This document shows positions 56,160 through 64,000 of a DNA stretch of 64,000 nt, in pieces. Source of the DNA: Pseudomonadota bacterium (lineage in GTDB: Bacteria > Pseudomonadota > Gammaproteobacteria > Acidiferrobacterales > UBA6901); NCBI GenBank assembly GCA_021819085.1, contig JAKASJ010000005.1:1-64000 (forward strand), in the 5' to 3' direction. Made by a program: the position numbers and the translations under genes. Within the stretch, counting starts at the first letter, position 1. The number at the start of each line of letters is the position of its first letter. Under the pieces are notes generated by a model. The model was not told the DNA's origin. It did not search any database and saw only the letters and a list, made by a program, of their open reading frames with translations.

Positions 56160-56567
56160 ATGAATAGCAGAACTGCATTGTTAGTTGCCTCGGCTCTGGG
56201 GCTGACCCTGGCCTTGGGCGTTGTTGTCCAGGCCGGTGCCACCGATAGCGATACGGATGCGACGACTTCCGCGTCTTCGTCCACCAACGCCGCTACCCCG
56301 GCCATACCCTATCCGGGCCAGGGCGAGAGGGCGACACCGGCCATGCCCGGCAACCCGAGGGCAGAGGAAGAAGTGGAAAGACACCGGCCGGATTTCGATC
56401 ACCGGCCCGATGTCGACCGTCGTCCGGATATCGATCACCGGCCTGATGTCGATCGACCCGATGTCGATCGACCCGATGTCGACCGGCCCGATGTCGACCG
56501 TCCGCAGATCGACCGTCCCGATATCCAGAGGCCGGACATCGAAGTCCCTGAGACCATGGACCGCTGA
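56160..56567 (+). CDS. Small secreted protein with RPD-repeat tail
   Basis: This 135-residue protein has a signal peptide (MNSRTALLVASALGLTLALG to about 27), a low-complexity Thr/Ser/Ala/Pro spacer (28-73), and a tail of RPD repeats (74-130): HRPDFD, HRPDVD, RRPDID, HRPDVD, then four RPDVD/RPQID and RPDIQ, RPDIE. It closes with VPETMDR. The core has no catalytic motif. AGGAGG lies 7 bases upstream of the ATG. A strong terminator follows. It is unlike any protein I recognise. Confidence 0.8.
   Translation: MNSRTALLVASALGLTLALGVVVQAGATDSDTDATTSASSSTNAATPAIPYPGQGERATPAMPGNPRAEEEVERHRPDFDHRPDVDRRPDIDHRPDVDRPDVDRPDVDRPDVDRPQIDRPDIQRPDIEVPETMDR
56379..56549 (+). repeat. 15-bp repeats encoding RPDVD
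   Basis: Near-identical 15-bp units (for example GATGTCGACCGGCCC) encode about eleven RP(D/Q)x(D/E/Q) pentapeptides. The short, near-identical units suggest recent slippage or recombination. Confidence 0.88.
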
Positions 56568-56585
56568 GCCGAACTTGCATCGTCG

Positions 56586-56623
56586 GCCCCTGGGCATGAC
56601 GTGGCCCAGGGGCTTTTTTTTTT
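56586..56623 (+). terminator. Strong terminator of the RPD-tail operon
   Basis: Stem GCCCCTGGGC/GCCCAGGGGC (10 bp), loop ATGACGTG, then ten T. Confidence 0.95.
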
Positions 56624-56782
56624 CGAGAAGCAAGGCGGCCGGCCGATGTGCAGCAGTGCCGGCGCGATTGCGGGCGGTGTCGGGCGGCAGTGTTGTGGGC
56701 AGCTATCCCCACCGGGGTATAGTCATGGCGCCGGGTCCGGATCTACCGTAGATCGAGCAGGACACCACGGAGGGGACCGGCC

Positions 56783-57256
56783 ATGAGCCTTGCGCCCACC
56801 TTGCGGCAGTACCTTGCCGAGCTGGGAATCGGTTACGAGATCCTGGCGCACCAGCGCACGACTTCAAGCCGGGCGACGGCGAATGCGGCCCATGTGCCTG
56901 CGGGCAGTCTCGCGAAGTCAGTCGTCCTGGAGGACGAGCACGGGTTTCTGGTGGCAGTCATTCCGGCCAATTGCCGCCTGGAACTGGGTCAGGTCCACCG
57001 GCTGCTGGACCGGCGGCTCGGTCTCGCGACGGAACGGGCGGCAGCGACGCTGTTCCGGGATTGCGAGGTCGGAGCGATTCCGGCGGTTGGCTGCGCCTAC
57101 GGATTGGAAATGCTGGTGGACGACAGTCTGGTGGATCAGCCCGAAGTGTATATGGAGAGCGGCGACCACCGTGAACTCCTGCATATGAGTAACGGGCAGT
57201 TCCGTCGTCTGTTTTCGACGGCTTGGCACGGGCATATCAGTCACCTCTACCTCTGA
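56783..57256 (+). CDS. YbaK/EbsC-type aminoacyl-tRNA deacylase domain
   Basis: This 157-residue protein resembles the YbaK/ProRS-editing domain: YEILAHQRTTSSRATANAAHVP, SLAKSVVLEDEHGF, VIPANCRLEL and GAIPAVG. Such proteins hydrolyse mischarged tRNA (often Cys- or Ala-tRNA-Pro). The substrate is not readable. GGAGGGG precedes the ATG. It stands alone. Confidence 0.85.
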   Translation: MSLAPTLRQYLAELGIGYEILAHQRTTSSRATANAAHVPAGSLAKSVVLEDEHGFLVAVIPANCRLELGQVHRLLDRRLGLATERAAATLFRDCEVGAIPAVGCAYGLEMLVDDSLVDQPEVYMESGDHRELLHMSNGQFRRLFSTAWHGHISHLYL

Positions 57257-57415
57257 GAGCCGGCGAATCCGGGGTTTTCCCCGCAGAACGCCGGAAATGC
57301 GGCAATCCGTGCGGCCAAGGCCCGCTTCAGGCTATAATTTCCCAGCCTATCTGATTGTTTTGTGCAGGATTCGACCCCAATGAATCCAGCGGTGCCTTTT
57401 TTTTGGAGGATTGTC

Positions 57416-57727
57416 ATGCCGATTTACGAATATCTTTGCCAGGCCTGCGGACACGAGCACGAGGCGATGCAGAAGCTGAGCGAGCCGGTTCTGACCGTGT
57501 GTCCTGCCTGTGGAAAACCGGAACTCAAAAAGCGCATATCGGCTGCCGGATTCCAGCTGAAGGGCAATGGCTGGTACGCAACGGATTTCAAGGGTGGTTC
57601 CGGAAAGAGCAAGGAAGGCGCCGACAAAGGCGACAAGAAGGCGGGCGATGCCGGTTCCGGCACCGATGCCGGTCCTGCCAAGAAGGCCGGCGGCTGTGGC
57701 GGCGGCACCTGCGGCTGTGCCCATTAG
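57416..57727 (+). CDS. FmdB-type zinc-ribbon protein
   Basis: This 103-residue protein has an FmdB-like zinc ribbon (MPIYEYLCQACGHEHEA, CPACG) and a Gly/Lys-rich tail ending CGGGTCGCAH. FmdB-family proteins are suspected regulators; the role is unproven. The ATG at 57416, with TTGGAGG upstream, gives the family start. Confidence 0.9.
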   Translation: MPIYEYLCQACGHEHEAMQKLSEPVLTVCPACGKPELKKRISAAGFQLKGNGWYATDFKGGSGKSKEGADKGDKKAGDAGSGTDAGPAKKAGGCGGGTCGCAH

Positions 57728-57763
57728 CGTTTTTCCGGCCCGGTCGCCCGGGCTGTCCATGGT

Positions 57764-58402
57764 ATGGTCAGACTGCGCCGCTACCTGATTGCCGGACTGC
57801 TGGTTTGGTTGCCGCTGGCGGTCACGGTGGTGCTTATCCGGTTCCTGTTCGAAATCGTCGACCAGACGCTGCAGCTGCTGCCCCCGAAAGTCCAGCCCGA
57901 CCGGCTTCTCGGCTTTCATCTGCCCGGTGTCGGCGCGGTGCTGGTTTTGGCCGTGCTGCTTCTGACCGGAGTGATCGCGACGAATCTCTTCGGGCGCAAC
58001 CTGGTCAGGCTGTGGGAGGAACTTCTGGCGCACATCCCGGTGGTGCGCGCCATCTATTCCGCCGCAAAGCAGCTCACGGAAACCCTTTTCGGCAACTCCG
58101 CCACGTCATTTCGCAAGGTGCTGCTGGTGCAGTATCCCCGAGCCGGCATGTGGACGCTTGCGTTCCTGACAGGGGAGGGCACGCACGAGGTCAACCGGAA
58201 AACCGGCCAAGATCTCGTGCATATCTTCGTGCCGACGACGCCCAATCCCACGGCCGGTTTTTTCCTGATCATGCCGCGCAGCGAAGCCATTGAACTCGAC
58301 ATGAGCGTGGACGCGGGGATCAAGCTCATACTTTCGGCTGGCGCGGTCGGTCCGGACGGCAAAAAGAACGGCGGTAGCGTAGAATCAGACCCCATGCGCT
58401 GA
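57764..58402 (+). CDS. DUF502 membrane protein
   Basis: This 212-residue protein has two membrane segments (about 5-27 and 58-76) and a soluble domain with IPVVRAIYSAAKQLTETLF, YPRAGMWTLAFLTGE and IFVPTTPNPTAGFFL, diagnostic of DUF502. The function is unknown. The DUF502-aspS pair, 66 bases apart, is common in proteobacteria. Confidence 0.92.
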   Translation: MVRLRRYLIAGLLVWLPLAVTVVLIRFLFEIVDQTLQLLPPKVQPDRLLGFHLPGVGAVLVLAVLLLTGVIATNLFGRNLVRLWEELLAHIPVVRAIYSAAKQLTETLFGNSATSFRKVLLVQYPRAGMWTLAFLTGEGTHEVNRKTGQDLVHIFVPTTPNPTAGFFLIMPRSEAIELDMSVDAGIKLILSAGAVGPDGKKNGGSVESDPMR

Positions 58403-58467
58403 GCGCACACAGACCGATGAGCGCCGGCATACCGATTTCTGCCCAGTGATAAGGACCCATACTCAGA

Positions 58468-60258
58468 ATGCGCAGTCATTATTGCGGAAAGCTGGACCTC
58501 AGTCTGACCGGCGAGGTGGTGCAACTTTGCGGCTGGGTGCACAGCCGCCGTGACCACGGGGGCGTCATTTTCATCGATCTGCGCGATCGCGCCGGCATCG
58601 CGCAGATCGTCTTCGATCCTGAGAATAGTGTGGCCTTTTCCGCGGCCGAGGGCGTGCGCAGCGAGTACGTGCTGCGGGTCGAAGGGCAGGTGCGCAGGCG
58701 TCCGCCCGGAACCGAGAATCCGCACCTGCACAGCGGCATGGTCGAGGTGCTGGCCATGCGCCTGGAGGTCCTGAACCGCTCCGAGCCCTTGCCCTTCCAG
58801 CTCGACGAGGCCGAACTCAACGAGAGTGTTCGCCTGAAGTACCGCTATCTCGATCTGCGGCGCGACCACATGCGCCGCAATATACTGCTGCGCCACACTC
58901 TGACCCGGACGCTGCGGCGGTTTCTCGAAGATCACGACTTTGTCGAGATCGAAACGCCGGTGCTTACCAAGTCCACGCCCGAGGGCGCGCGTGATTATCT
59001 GGTGCCGAGCCGCACTCATCCCGGACACTTTTTCGCGTTGCCGCAGTCGCCGCAGCTTTTCAAGCAGCTGTTGATGGTCGCCGGATTCGAGCGTTATTTC
59101 CAGGTAACCCGCTGCTTCCGCGATGAGGATCTGCGTGCGGACCGGCAGCCGGAGTTTACCCAGCTCGACATCGAGACCTCGTTCCTGGACGAGGACGGGA
59201 TCATGCGGCTCATGGAGGAGATGATTCGCACGGCCTTCCGGGCGGTGCTTGCTGTTGAGTTGCCGGACCCCTTTCCGCGCATGACCTACGCCGAGGCGAT
59301 GACGCGCTTTGGCGTCGACCGCCCCGACCTGCGTATCGGACTTGAGCTTGTCGAGGTCGCCGATCTGGTCCGGAATGCTGAATTCAAGGTTTTTGCGCAG
59401 GCCGCCAACAGTCCCGGGGGGCGCGTTGCGGCGCTGCGTCTGCCGCAGGGCGAACGGCTGTCGCGCAAGGATATCGATGACTATACCGCCTATGTGGCCG
59501 GGTTCGGGGCCAAGGGGCTTGCCTATATAAAAGTCAACGACGCCACGCGCGGGCGCGAAGGCTTGCAGTCGCCGATCCTGAAATTCCTTTCTGACGAGAC
59601 ATTGTCTGCGTTGATGGCGCGCTGCCGTGCCGCTACCGGGGATATCATCTTTTTCGGCGCCGACCAGGCCAGGGTGGTGAACGATGCGCTCGGTGCCCTG
59701 CGCATCCGGCTGGGGCACGATCTTGGTCTCGTGGAGCAGGCGTGGAAACCGGTGTGGGTCGTGGATTTTCCGATGTTCGAGTACAACGCCGAAGGCCGGC
59801 GCTGGCAGGCGCTGCATCACCCGTTTACAGCGCCGAAGGAAAGCGACCGGGAGCGCGTCGATATTGATCCGCAGAACGCGCTTTCGCGCGCTTACGACAT
59901 GGTGCTCAACGGGTCGGAAATCGGCGGGGGTTCGATCCGCATCCATCGCGAGGAAGTGCAGGAGAAGGTGTTCGGGCTGCTTGGCATCGGCGCGCAGGAA
60001 GCGCGCGCGAAGTTCGGGTTTCTGCTGGATGCGCTGAAGTTCGGGGCGCCTCCGCATGGCGGTATCGCCTTCGGACTTGACCGCGTTGCCGCCATCATGG
60101 CCGGTGCGGATTCGATTCGCGATGTCATCGCCTTTCCCAAGACACAGAAGGCAACCTGCCTGCTCACCGATGCCCCGAGCGTGGTGGACGAAGCGCAGCT
60201 GCGCGAGCTCCACATCCAGTTGCGCAAGCCTCCGGAGCCGGTGAGCGGTGCAGGCTGA
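58468..60258 (+). CDS. aspS: Aspartyl-tRNA synthetase, likely non-discriminating
   Basis: This 596-residue class II bacterial-type AspRS has an N-terminal OB anticodon domain, motif 2 ([18 protein letters not shown]), the GAD insertion and motif 3 (GIAFGLDR). It charges tRNA-Asp. His30 and Gly81 lie at the positions that are Leu and Lys in E. coli; from memory, His/Gly there marks non-discriminating AspRS in Pseudomonas aeruginosa, which also aspartylates tRNA-Asn. Its end overlaps nudB. Confidence 0.97.
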   Translation: MRSHYCGKLDLSLTGEVVQLCGWVHSRRDHGGVIFIDLRDRAGIAQIVFDPENSVAFSAAEGVRSEYVLRVEGQVRRRPPGTENPHLHSGMVEVLAMRLEVLNRSEPLPFQLDEAELNESVRLKYRYLDLRRDHMRRNILLRHTLTRTLRRFLEDHDFVEIETPVLTKSTPEGARDYLVPSRTHPGHFFALPQSPQLFKQLLMVAGFERYFQVTRCFRDEDLRADRQPEFTQLDIETSFLDEDGIMRLMEEMIRTAFRAVLAVELPDPFPRMTYAEAMTRFGVDRPDLRIGLELVEVADLVRNAEFKVFAQAANSPGGRVAALRLPQGERLSRKDIDDYTAYVAGFGAKGLAYIKVNDATRGREGLQSPILKFLSDETLSALMARCRAATGDIIFFGADQARVVNDALGALRIRLGHDLGLVEQAWKPVWVVDFPMFEYNAEGRRWQALHHPFTAPKESDRERVDIDPQNALSRAYDMVLNGSEIGGGSIRIHREEVQEKVFGLLGIGAQEARAKFGFLLDALKFGAPPHGGIAFGLDRVAAIMAGADSIRDVIAFPKTQKATCLLTDAPSVVDEAQLRELHIQLRKPPEPVSGAG

Positions 60259-60742
60259 TACGCGCAGCTACAAGCGTCCGGAATCGGTGCTGGTGGTGGT
60301 GTATACGCGCGCCGGCCAGGCACTCATGTTGCGCCGCGCCGATTTTCCCGAGTTCTGGCAGTCGGTCACCGGCAGCATGGAGTGGAGCGACGAAACACCG
60401 CTCGCCACCGCGTTGCGCGAACTGCGCGAGGAGACCGGGCTGGTGGTGGCTGCGGATGCTCTGCGTGACTGGCATGCGAGCAACCGCTATGTCCTGTTTC
60501 CGCACTGGCGCCATAAATATGCGCCCGGTACGGTCGAGAACACCGAGCACGTGTTTTCCCTGGAGCTCGAGAACGAGGTGCCGATCGTGCTCACTCCTGC
60601 CGAGCATTCCGAATATGTCTGGATGCCGCTCACCGACGCCGCACGGCTCGCTTTCTCCTGGACGAATCGCGATGCGCTGCTCGCACTTCAGCGGGAGCGG
60701 GATGAATCCGGTTTCCGGGGACGTGCCGGAGAGGGGGCATGA
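60248..60742 (+). CDS. nudB: NudB-type Nudix hydrolase (dihydroneopterin triphosphate)
   Basis: This 164-residue protein has a Nudix box [23 protein letters not shown], matching GX5EX7REUXEEXGU. In E. coli NudB removes pyrophosphate from dihydroneopterin triphosphate in folate synthesis. The start is GTG, overlapping the aspS stop by 11 bases. aspS-nudB is a conserved pair. Confidence 0.9.
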   Translation: MQADTRSYKRPESVLVVVYTRAGQALMLRRADFPEFWQSVTGSMEWSDETPLATALRELREETGLVVAADALRDWHASNRYVLFPHWRHKYAPGTVENTEHVFSLELENEVPIVLTPAEHSEYVWMPLTDAARLAFSWTNRDALLALQRERDESGFRGRAGEGA

Positions 60743-61445
60743 CGGCAGCGGCTTGGGTGCGGTGGGCTGTGACGCGGCCCGGGTGAGTGCGGGACGGCAG
60801 CGATGCCCTGCCCCCGGGCGGGGTGAGACGGTGATCCTGGTCAACGGCCTGTGGATGCCGGGATGGGTACTGTCCGTGCTTGCCCGACGCCTGCGCCGCT
60901 GCGGCTACGCTGTGCGCAGCTTCACCTATCGGTCGATGGCCTGCAGCCTGCAGGAAAATGCCGATCTTCTGAAGGAGTTCGTCGACGTCCAGCCGGCCGG
61001 GGTCATGCATTATGTCGGCTACAGCCTCGGTGGCATCGTGGTCCACGCACTGTTTCATTATCATCCGCAGCAGCGTCCCGGGCGCATCGTCACGCTCGGA
61101 TCGCCCCACCAGGGCAGCCGCGCTGCCGCCACCGTTGCGCGATATGCCCTGGGACGCCGCCTTCTCGGCAAGAGCCTGCCGGCGCTCGTGTCGCGAGAGG
61201 GGCGCCTCTGGCCATGGCCGGCTCGCGAGACCGGCACCGTAGCCGGCACGTTCAATTTCGGGCTCGGACGCCTTCTGCCGGGGCAGGCCGGCGCTTCCGA
61301 CGGTACGGTGCGCCTGACCGAGGCGCAGCTGCCGGAAGCAACGGACCGGATTTCGTTGCCGGTATCCCATTTCGGCCTGCTCATATCCGGGCAGGCCGCC
61401 CAGGCAGTCTGCCGGTTTTTGAGCACAGGCCGTTTTGGCCTCTGA
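60702..61445 (+). CDS. Alpha/beta hydrolase (lipase/esterase-like)
   Basis: This protein (247 residues from ATG 60702) has an alpha/beta hydrolase fold. It has ILVNGLWMPGWVLSVLARRL, the nucleophile elbow GYSLGG and TLGSPHQGS (a typical lipase loop). A catalytic Asp and His follow in the C-terminal part (GTVRL, VSHFGLL). The first 40 residues are polar and may be non-native; a later GTG start at 60831 would trim them. It overlaps nudB by 41 bases. Confidence 0.78.
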   Translation: MNPVSGDVPERGHDGSGLGAVGCDAARVSAGRQRCPAPGRGETVILVNGLWMPGWVLSVLARRLRRCGYAVRSFTYRSMACSLQENADLLKEFVDVQPAGVMHYVGYSLGGIVVHALFHYHPQQRPGRIVTLGSPHQGSRAAATVARYALGRRLLGKSLPALVSREGRLWPWPARETGTVAGTFNFGLGRLLPGQAGASDGTVRLTEAQLPEATDRISLPVSHFGLLISGQAAQAVCRFLSTGRFGL

Positions 61446-61585
61446 AGGGTCCGGATTGCGGCGCATTTGCGCCGCGCTGCTTTGGGAACGCGCGCACGCG
61501 GTGTTAGACTGGGCGCCGGCTTGCGGCGCCACTCCGTCAGCCTGAAGAAGCATACAAACTCAAAGAGTTAGGAGCACCATACCCC

Positions 61586-62332
61586 ATGGCGGGCCACTCC
61601 AAATGGGCCAATATCCGCTTCCGCAAAGGCGTGCAGGATGCCAAGCGCGGGAAAATCTTCACCAGGCTGATCCGCGAAATTACCGTCGCGGCGCGCGCCG
61701 GCGGCGATCCGGCCTACAATCCGCGTCTGCGCGGGGCGATCGACAAGGCCCTGTCTCAGAACATGACCAAGGACAGCATCGAGCGCGCGATCAAGCGTGG
61801 CACGGGCGAACTGGAAGGAGCGCACTACGAGGAGATCCGCTACGAGGGGTATGGTCCGGGCGGCGTCGCGGTGATGGTCGAATGTACGACCGACAACCGC
61901 ACCCGTACCGTGGGCGAGGTGCGTCACGCCTTCGCCAAGCACGGCGGCAATCTCGGCACCGATGGGTCGGTCGCCTACCTGTTCAGGAAGCTCGGCGTGT
62001 TGACCTACCCGGCAGGGACCAGCGAGGATAAGGTGATGGAGGCGGCACTGGCGGCCGGGGCGGACGATGTGATCGCCAACGAGGATGGTTCCATCGAAGT
62101 GCTGACCGTGCCCGATGCCTTCGAAAATGTGTGCCGCGCGATGGAGCAGGCCGGGCTCGCACCGGAACATGCCGAAATCGTGCAGCGCGCGAGCACCGAT
62201 GTCAGGCTGGACGGCGAGGAAGCCGAAAAAATGCTGAAGCTCATGGATGTCCTTGAGGACTTGGATGACGTGCAGAATGTGTATACCAATGCGGATTTTC
62301 CCGACGAGGTGCTGGAGCGGCATGCCGGCTGA
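61586..62332 (+). CDS. yebC: YebC/PmpR-family transcriptional regulator
   Basis: This 248-residue protein starts [20 protein letters not shown] and has [15 protein letters not shown] and FRKLGV. YebC-type proteins bind DNA in some species, and newer work links some to translation of proline-rich stretches. AGGAGC precedes the ATG. It begins the yebC-ruvCAB operon, a widespread arrangement. Confidence 0.97.
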   Translation: MAGHSKWANIRFRKGVQDAKRGKIFTRLIREITVAARAGGDPAYNPRLRGAIDKALSQNMTKDSIERAIKRGTGELEGAHYEEIRYEGYGPGGVAVMVECTTDNRTRTVGEVRHAFAKHGGNLGTDGSVAYLFRKLGVLTYPAGTSEDKVMEAALAAGADDVIANEDGSIEVLTVPDAFENVCRAMEQAGLAPEHAEIVQRASTDVRLDGEEAEKMLKLMDVLEDLDDVQNVYTNADFPDEVLERHAG

Positions 62333-62374
62333 GCGCGCGATCGCGTGCCTCCGGTGCTGGGAATAGCCGCCGGG

Positions 62375-62911
62375 ATGCGGATACTGGGCATAGATCCGGG
62401 TTCGCGCATCACGGGATTCGGCGTGGTGAGCGTGCTGGCTTCGGGCGCGGTCGGTTATGTTGCCAGCGGCTGCGTGCGTGTGGCGGGAGAAAACCTGGCC
62501 GAACGCCTGAAAGTCGTGTACAACGGCGTGCTCGAGATCATCGAGCGCTACCAGCCGGAAGTCCTCACCATCGAAAAGGTGTTCATGGCGCGCAATGCTG
62601 ATTCCGCGCTCAAGCTCGGACAGGCGCGCGCGGCCGCCATTCTGGCAGGCGTAAACCGTGCGCTCCCCGTATCCGAATTTACGGCCCTGCAGATCAAGCG
62701 TGCGGTGGTCGGGCACGGCCACGCGCACAAGGACCAGGTCAAGCACATGGTCAAGGCGCTGCTTGAACTCTCCGGCATGCCCCAGGCGGACGCGGCCGAT
62801 GCGCTTGCCTGCGCCATCTGCCACGCGCATCACGCTTCTGGCGTCGGCATGGGCGCGCGCCGGGCGGCACCCCGTCTGCGGGTGGTGCGTGGCTTCGAGG
62901 GGGGACGATGA
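62375..62911 (+). CDS. ruvC: Holliday junction resolvase RuvC
   Basis: This 178-residue protein has the acidic catalytic residues in GIDPGSRITGFG (Asp), TIEKVF (Glu) and ADAADALACAIC (Asp-Asp), the RuvC pattern. Start 62375 gives the family N-terminus MRILGIDPG. It overlaps ruvA by 4 bases. Confidence 0.98.
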   Translation: MRILGIDPGSRITGFGVVSVLASGAVGYVASGCVRVAGENLAERLKVVYNGVLEIIERYQPEVLTIEKVFMARNADSALKLGQARAAAILAGVNRALPVSEFTALQIKRAVVGHGHAHKDQVKHMVKALLELSGMPQADAADALACAICHAHHASGVGMGARRAAPRLRVVRGFEGGR

Positions 62912-63504
62912 TCGGGCGCCTGCACGGCACGCTGCTGGTCAAGGAGCCGCCGCTGCTGCTCGTGGATGTCGGCGGCGTCGGCTACGAGCTGGAGGCGCCC
63001 ATGTCGACCTTCTATGACCTTCCGCAAGCCGGCGGGATCGTCACGCTGCATACCCACCTTGTGGTACGCGACGATGCCCACTTGCTGTACGGGTTCTCGC
63101 GCGAACGCCAGCGCCGGCTGTTCCGCAGTCTGCTCAAGGTAAACGGCGTGGGTCCGCGCGTCGCGCTCGCGATTCTTTCGGGCCTGTCGGACGACGAGCT
63201 GTTGCGCTGCATCGCCCAGGAGGATATCGCCCGCCTTACGCGGGTGCCGGGGATAGGCCGCAAGACGGCCGAGCGCCTGATCATCGAACTGCGGGACAAG
63301 GTCGAGCCGGCACCATCCGCGGATGCCGTCCGTCCGCCGGCCGGGCCGCCCGATCCGGTGCAGGAGGCGATCAGCGCCCTGGTTGCGCTAGGCTACAGGC
63401 CGCAGGAAGCAAGCCGCGCGGTGGGATCGGTGTCCCCGGATGGCCTGCGCAGCGAAGAAATCATACGCCAGGCCCTCAAGGGGCTGGCCGGGTTGCGCAC
63501 ATGA
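62908..63504 (+). CDS. ruvA: Holliday junction helicase subunit RuvA
   Basis: This 198-residue protein has the OB domain ([15 protein letters not shown]), HhH motifs ([33 protein letters not shown]) and the C-terminal RuvB-binding domain ([16 protein letters not shown]). Its ends overlap ruvC and ruvB by 4 bases each. Confidence 0.98.
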   Translation: MIGRLHGTLLVKEPPLLLVDVGGVGYELEAPMSTFYDLPQAGGIVTLHTHLVVRDDAHLLYGFSRERQRRLFRSLLKVNGVGPRVALAILSGLSDDELLRCIAQEDIARLTRVPGIGRKTAERLIIELRDKVEPAPSADAVRPPAGPPDPVQEAISALVALGYRPQEASRAVGSVSPDGLRSEEIIRQALKGLAGLRT

Positions 63505-64000
63505 TAGAAACCGAGCGCCTGGTTTCGGCGCAAAGCGAGGGTTCGGCCGAAGAGCAGGGGGTAGAGAACAGGCTGCGTCCGCAGCGTCTCCAGGACTACA
63601 TCGGGCAGCCCGAGATCCATGAACAGATGGAGGTGTTCATCGCGGCGGCGCGCAAGCGCGGCGAAGCACTCGATCATGTGCTGCTGTTCGGTCCGCCGGG
63701 TCTCGGCAAGACGACTCTGGCCAACATCATCGCCCATGAGATGGGGGCGAGCCTGCGCCAGACCTCGGGTCCGGTGCTGGAGCGCCCGGGCGACCTCGCG
63801 GCCCTGTTGACCAACCTGAAGCCGCATGACGTGCTGTTCATCGACGAGATACACCGGTTGAGCCCGGTCGTGGAAGAGATCCTGTATCCGGCCATGGAGG
63901 ATTGCCAGATCGACATCCTGATCGGCGAAGGGCCGGCGGCGCGCTCGATCAAGCTCGAGCTGCCCCCGTTCACCCTGATCGGAGCCACTACCCGGGCCGG
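63501..64000 (+). CDS. ruvB: Holliday junction helicase subunit RuvB (5' part; runs off the window)
   Basis: The first 166 codons of RuvB are present: [18 protein letters not shown], Walker [10 protein letters not shown], Walker [10 protein letters not shown] and sensor 1 IGATTRAG. It is cut by the window edge, not by a mutation. RuvB is the hexameric motor driving branch migration. Confidence 0.98.
   Translation, partial: MIETERLVSAQSEGSAEEQGVENRLRPQRLQDYIGQPEIHEQMEVFIAAARKRGEALDHVLLFGPPGLGKTTLANIIAHEMGASLRQTSGPVLERPGDLAALLTNLKPHDVLFIDEIHRLSPVVEEILYPAMEDCQIDILIGEGPAARSIKLELPPFTLIGATTRA

Noticed and set aside
56379-56549. 15-bp repeats considered as a CRISPR array
   Set aside because: Same reasons; they encode the RPD tail.
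58054-60213. A 719-codon open frame antisense to aspS
   Set aside because: Shadow of aspS and the DUF502 gene.

Overview
This window (about 62% G+C by eye) is a chromosomal segment of a gammaproteobacterium. The main evidence is the gene order tRNA-Tyr/Gly/Thr, tuf, tRNA-Trp, secE, nusG, rplKAJL, rpoBC, rpsLG, fusA, tuf, then the S10, spc and alpha ribosomal operons, and RpoB/RpoC/ribosomal proteins that align closely with Escherichia coli. A decayed rhodanese gene of a type I associate with sulfur oxidisers, a pentaheme cytochrome and DUF6502/DUF5666 proteins suggest an environmental, possibly sulfur-oxidising lineage (Acidiferrobacterales-like is a guess, not shown).

Layout. 1-1.8 kb: an accessory scar with an IS110 transposase stub, a HigBA-type toxin-antitoxin pair with a palindromic promoter, and a relic of an IS3-type OrfA. 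1.8-7.8 kb: an ABC-F ATPase (uup), a cold-shock protein with a long leader and a strong terminator, a conserved small protein, an RRM RNA-binding protein and a mitochondrial-type aconitase. 7.8-40.1 kb: the core transcription/translation superoperon described above, ending at a strong terminator after rplQ. It carries two identical tuf genes, the rplL-rpoB attenuator hairpin, an L10-type leader, a near-consensus str promoter followed by a leader hairpin, and a promoter before rplN.

40.1-52.9 kb: a mixed region with a SAM hydrolase, uvrA, a DUF302 protein, a secreted peptidoglycan-binding-domain protein, a pentaheme cytochrome c, ssb, two Nudix/HU-type genes, a membrane protein and a YajD-like HNH protein. 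Between 47.75 and 49.18 kb a frameshifted rhodanese gene and an NtrC-family regulator face away from each other. Both lack their 5' halves at the same point, as if one deletion removed their shared divergent promoter.

53.1-56.6 kb: the most unusual locus. DUF6502 and DUF5666 genes run left; an outer-membrane beta-barrel-like protein and a small secreted protein run right. A perfect 17-bp dyad fills the spacer between a -35 and a -10 element of the rightward promoter, and a second imperfect copy lies just after the expected start point. The DUF5666 protein and the small protein, otherwise unrelated, end in the same RPD(I/V)(E/D) repeat tail and the same closing motif. I propose that these four genes form one cell-envelope system.

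56.7-64 kb: housekeeping genes (YbaK-type deacylase, FmdB-type zinc ribbon, DUF502 membrane protein, aspS, nudB, an alpha/beta hydrolase, yebC, ruvC, ruvA and a truncated-by-window ruvB). The AspRS carries residues associated with non-discriminating enzymes, implying that Asn-tRNA may be made by amidation.
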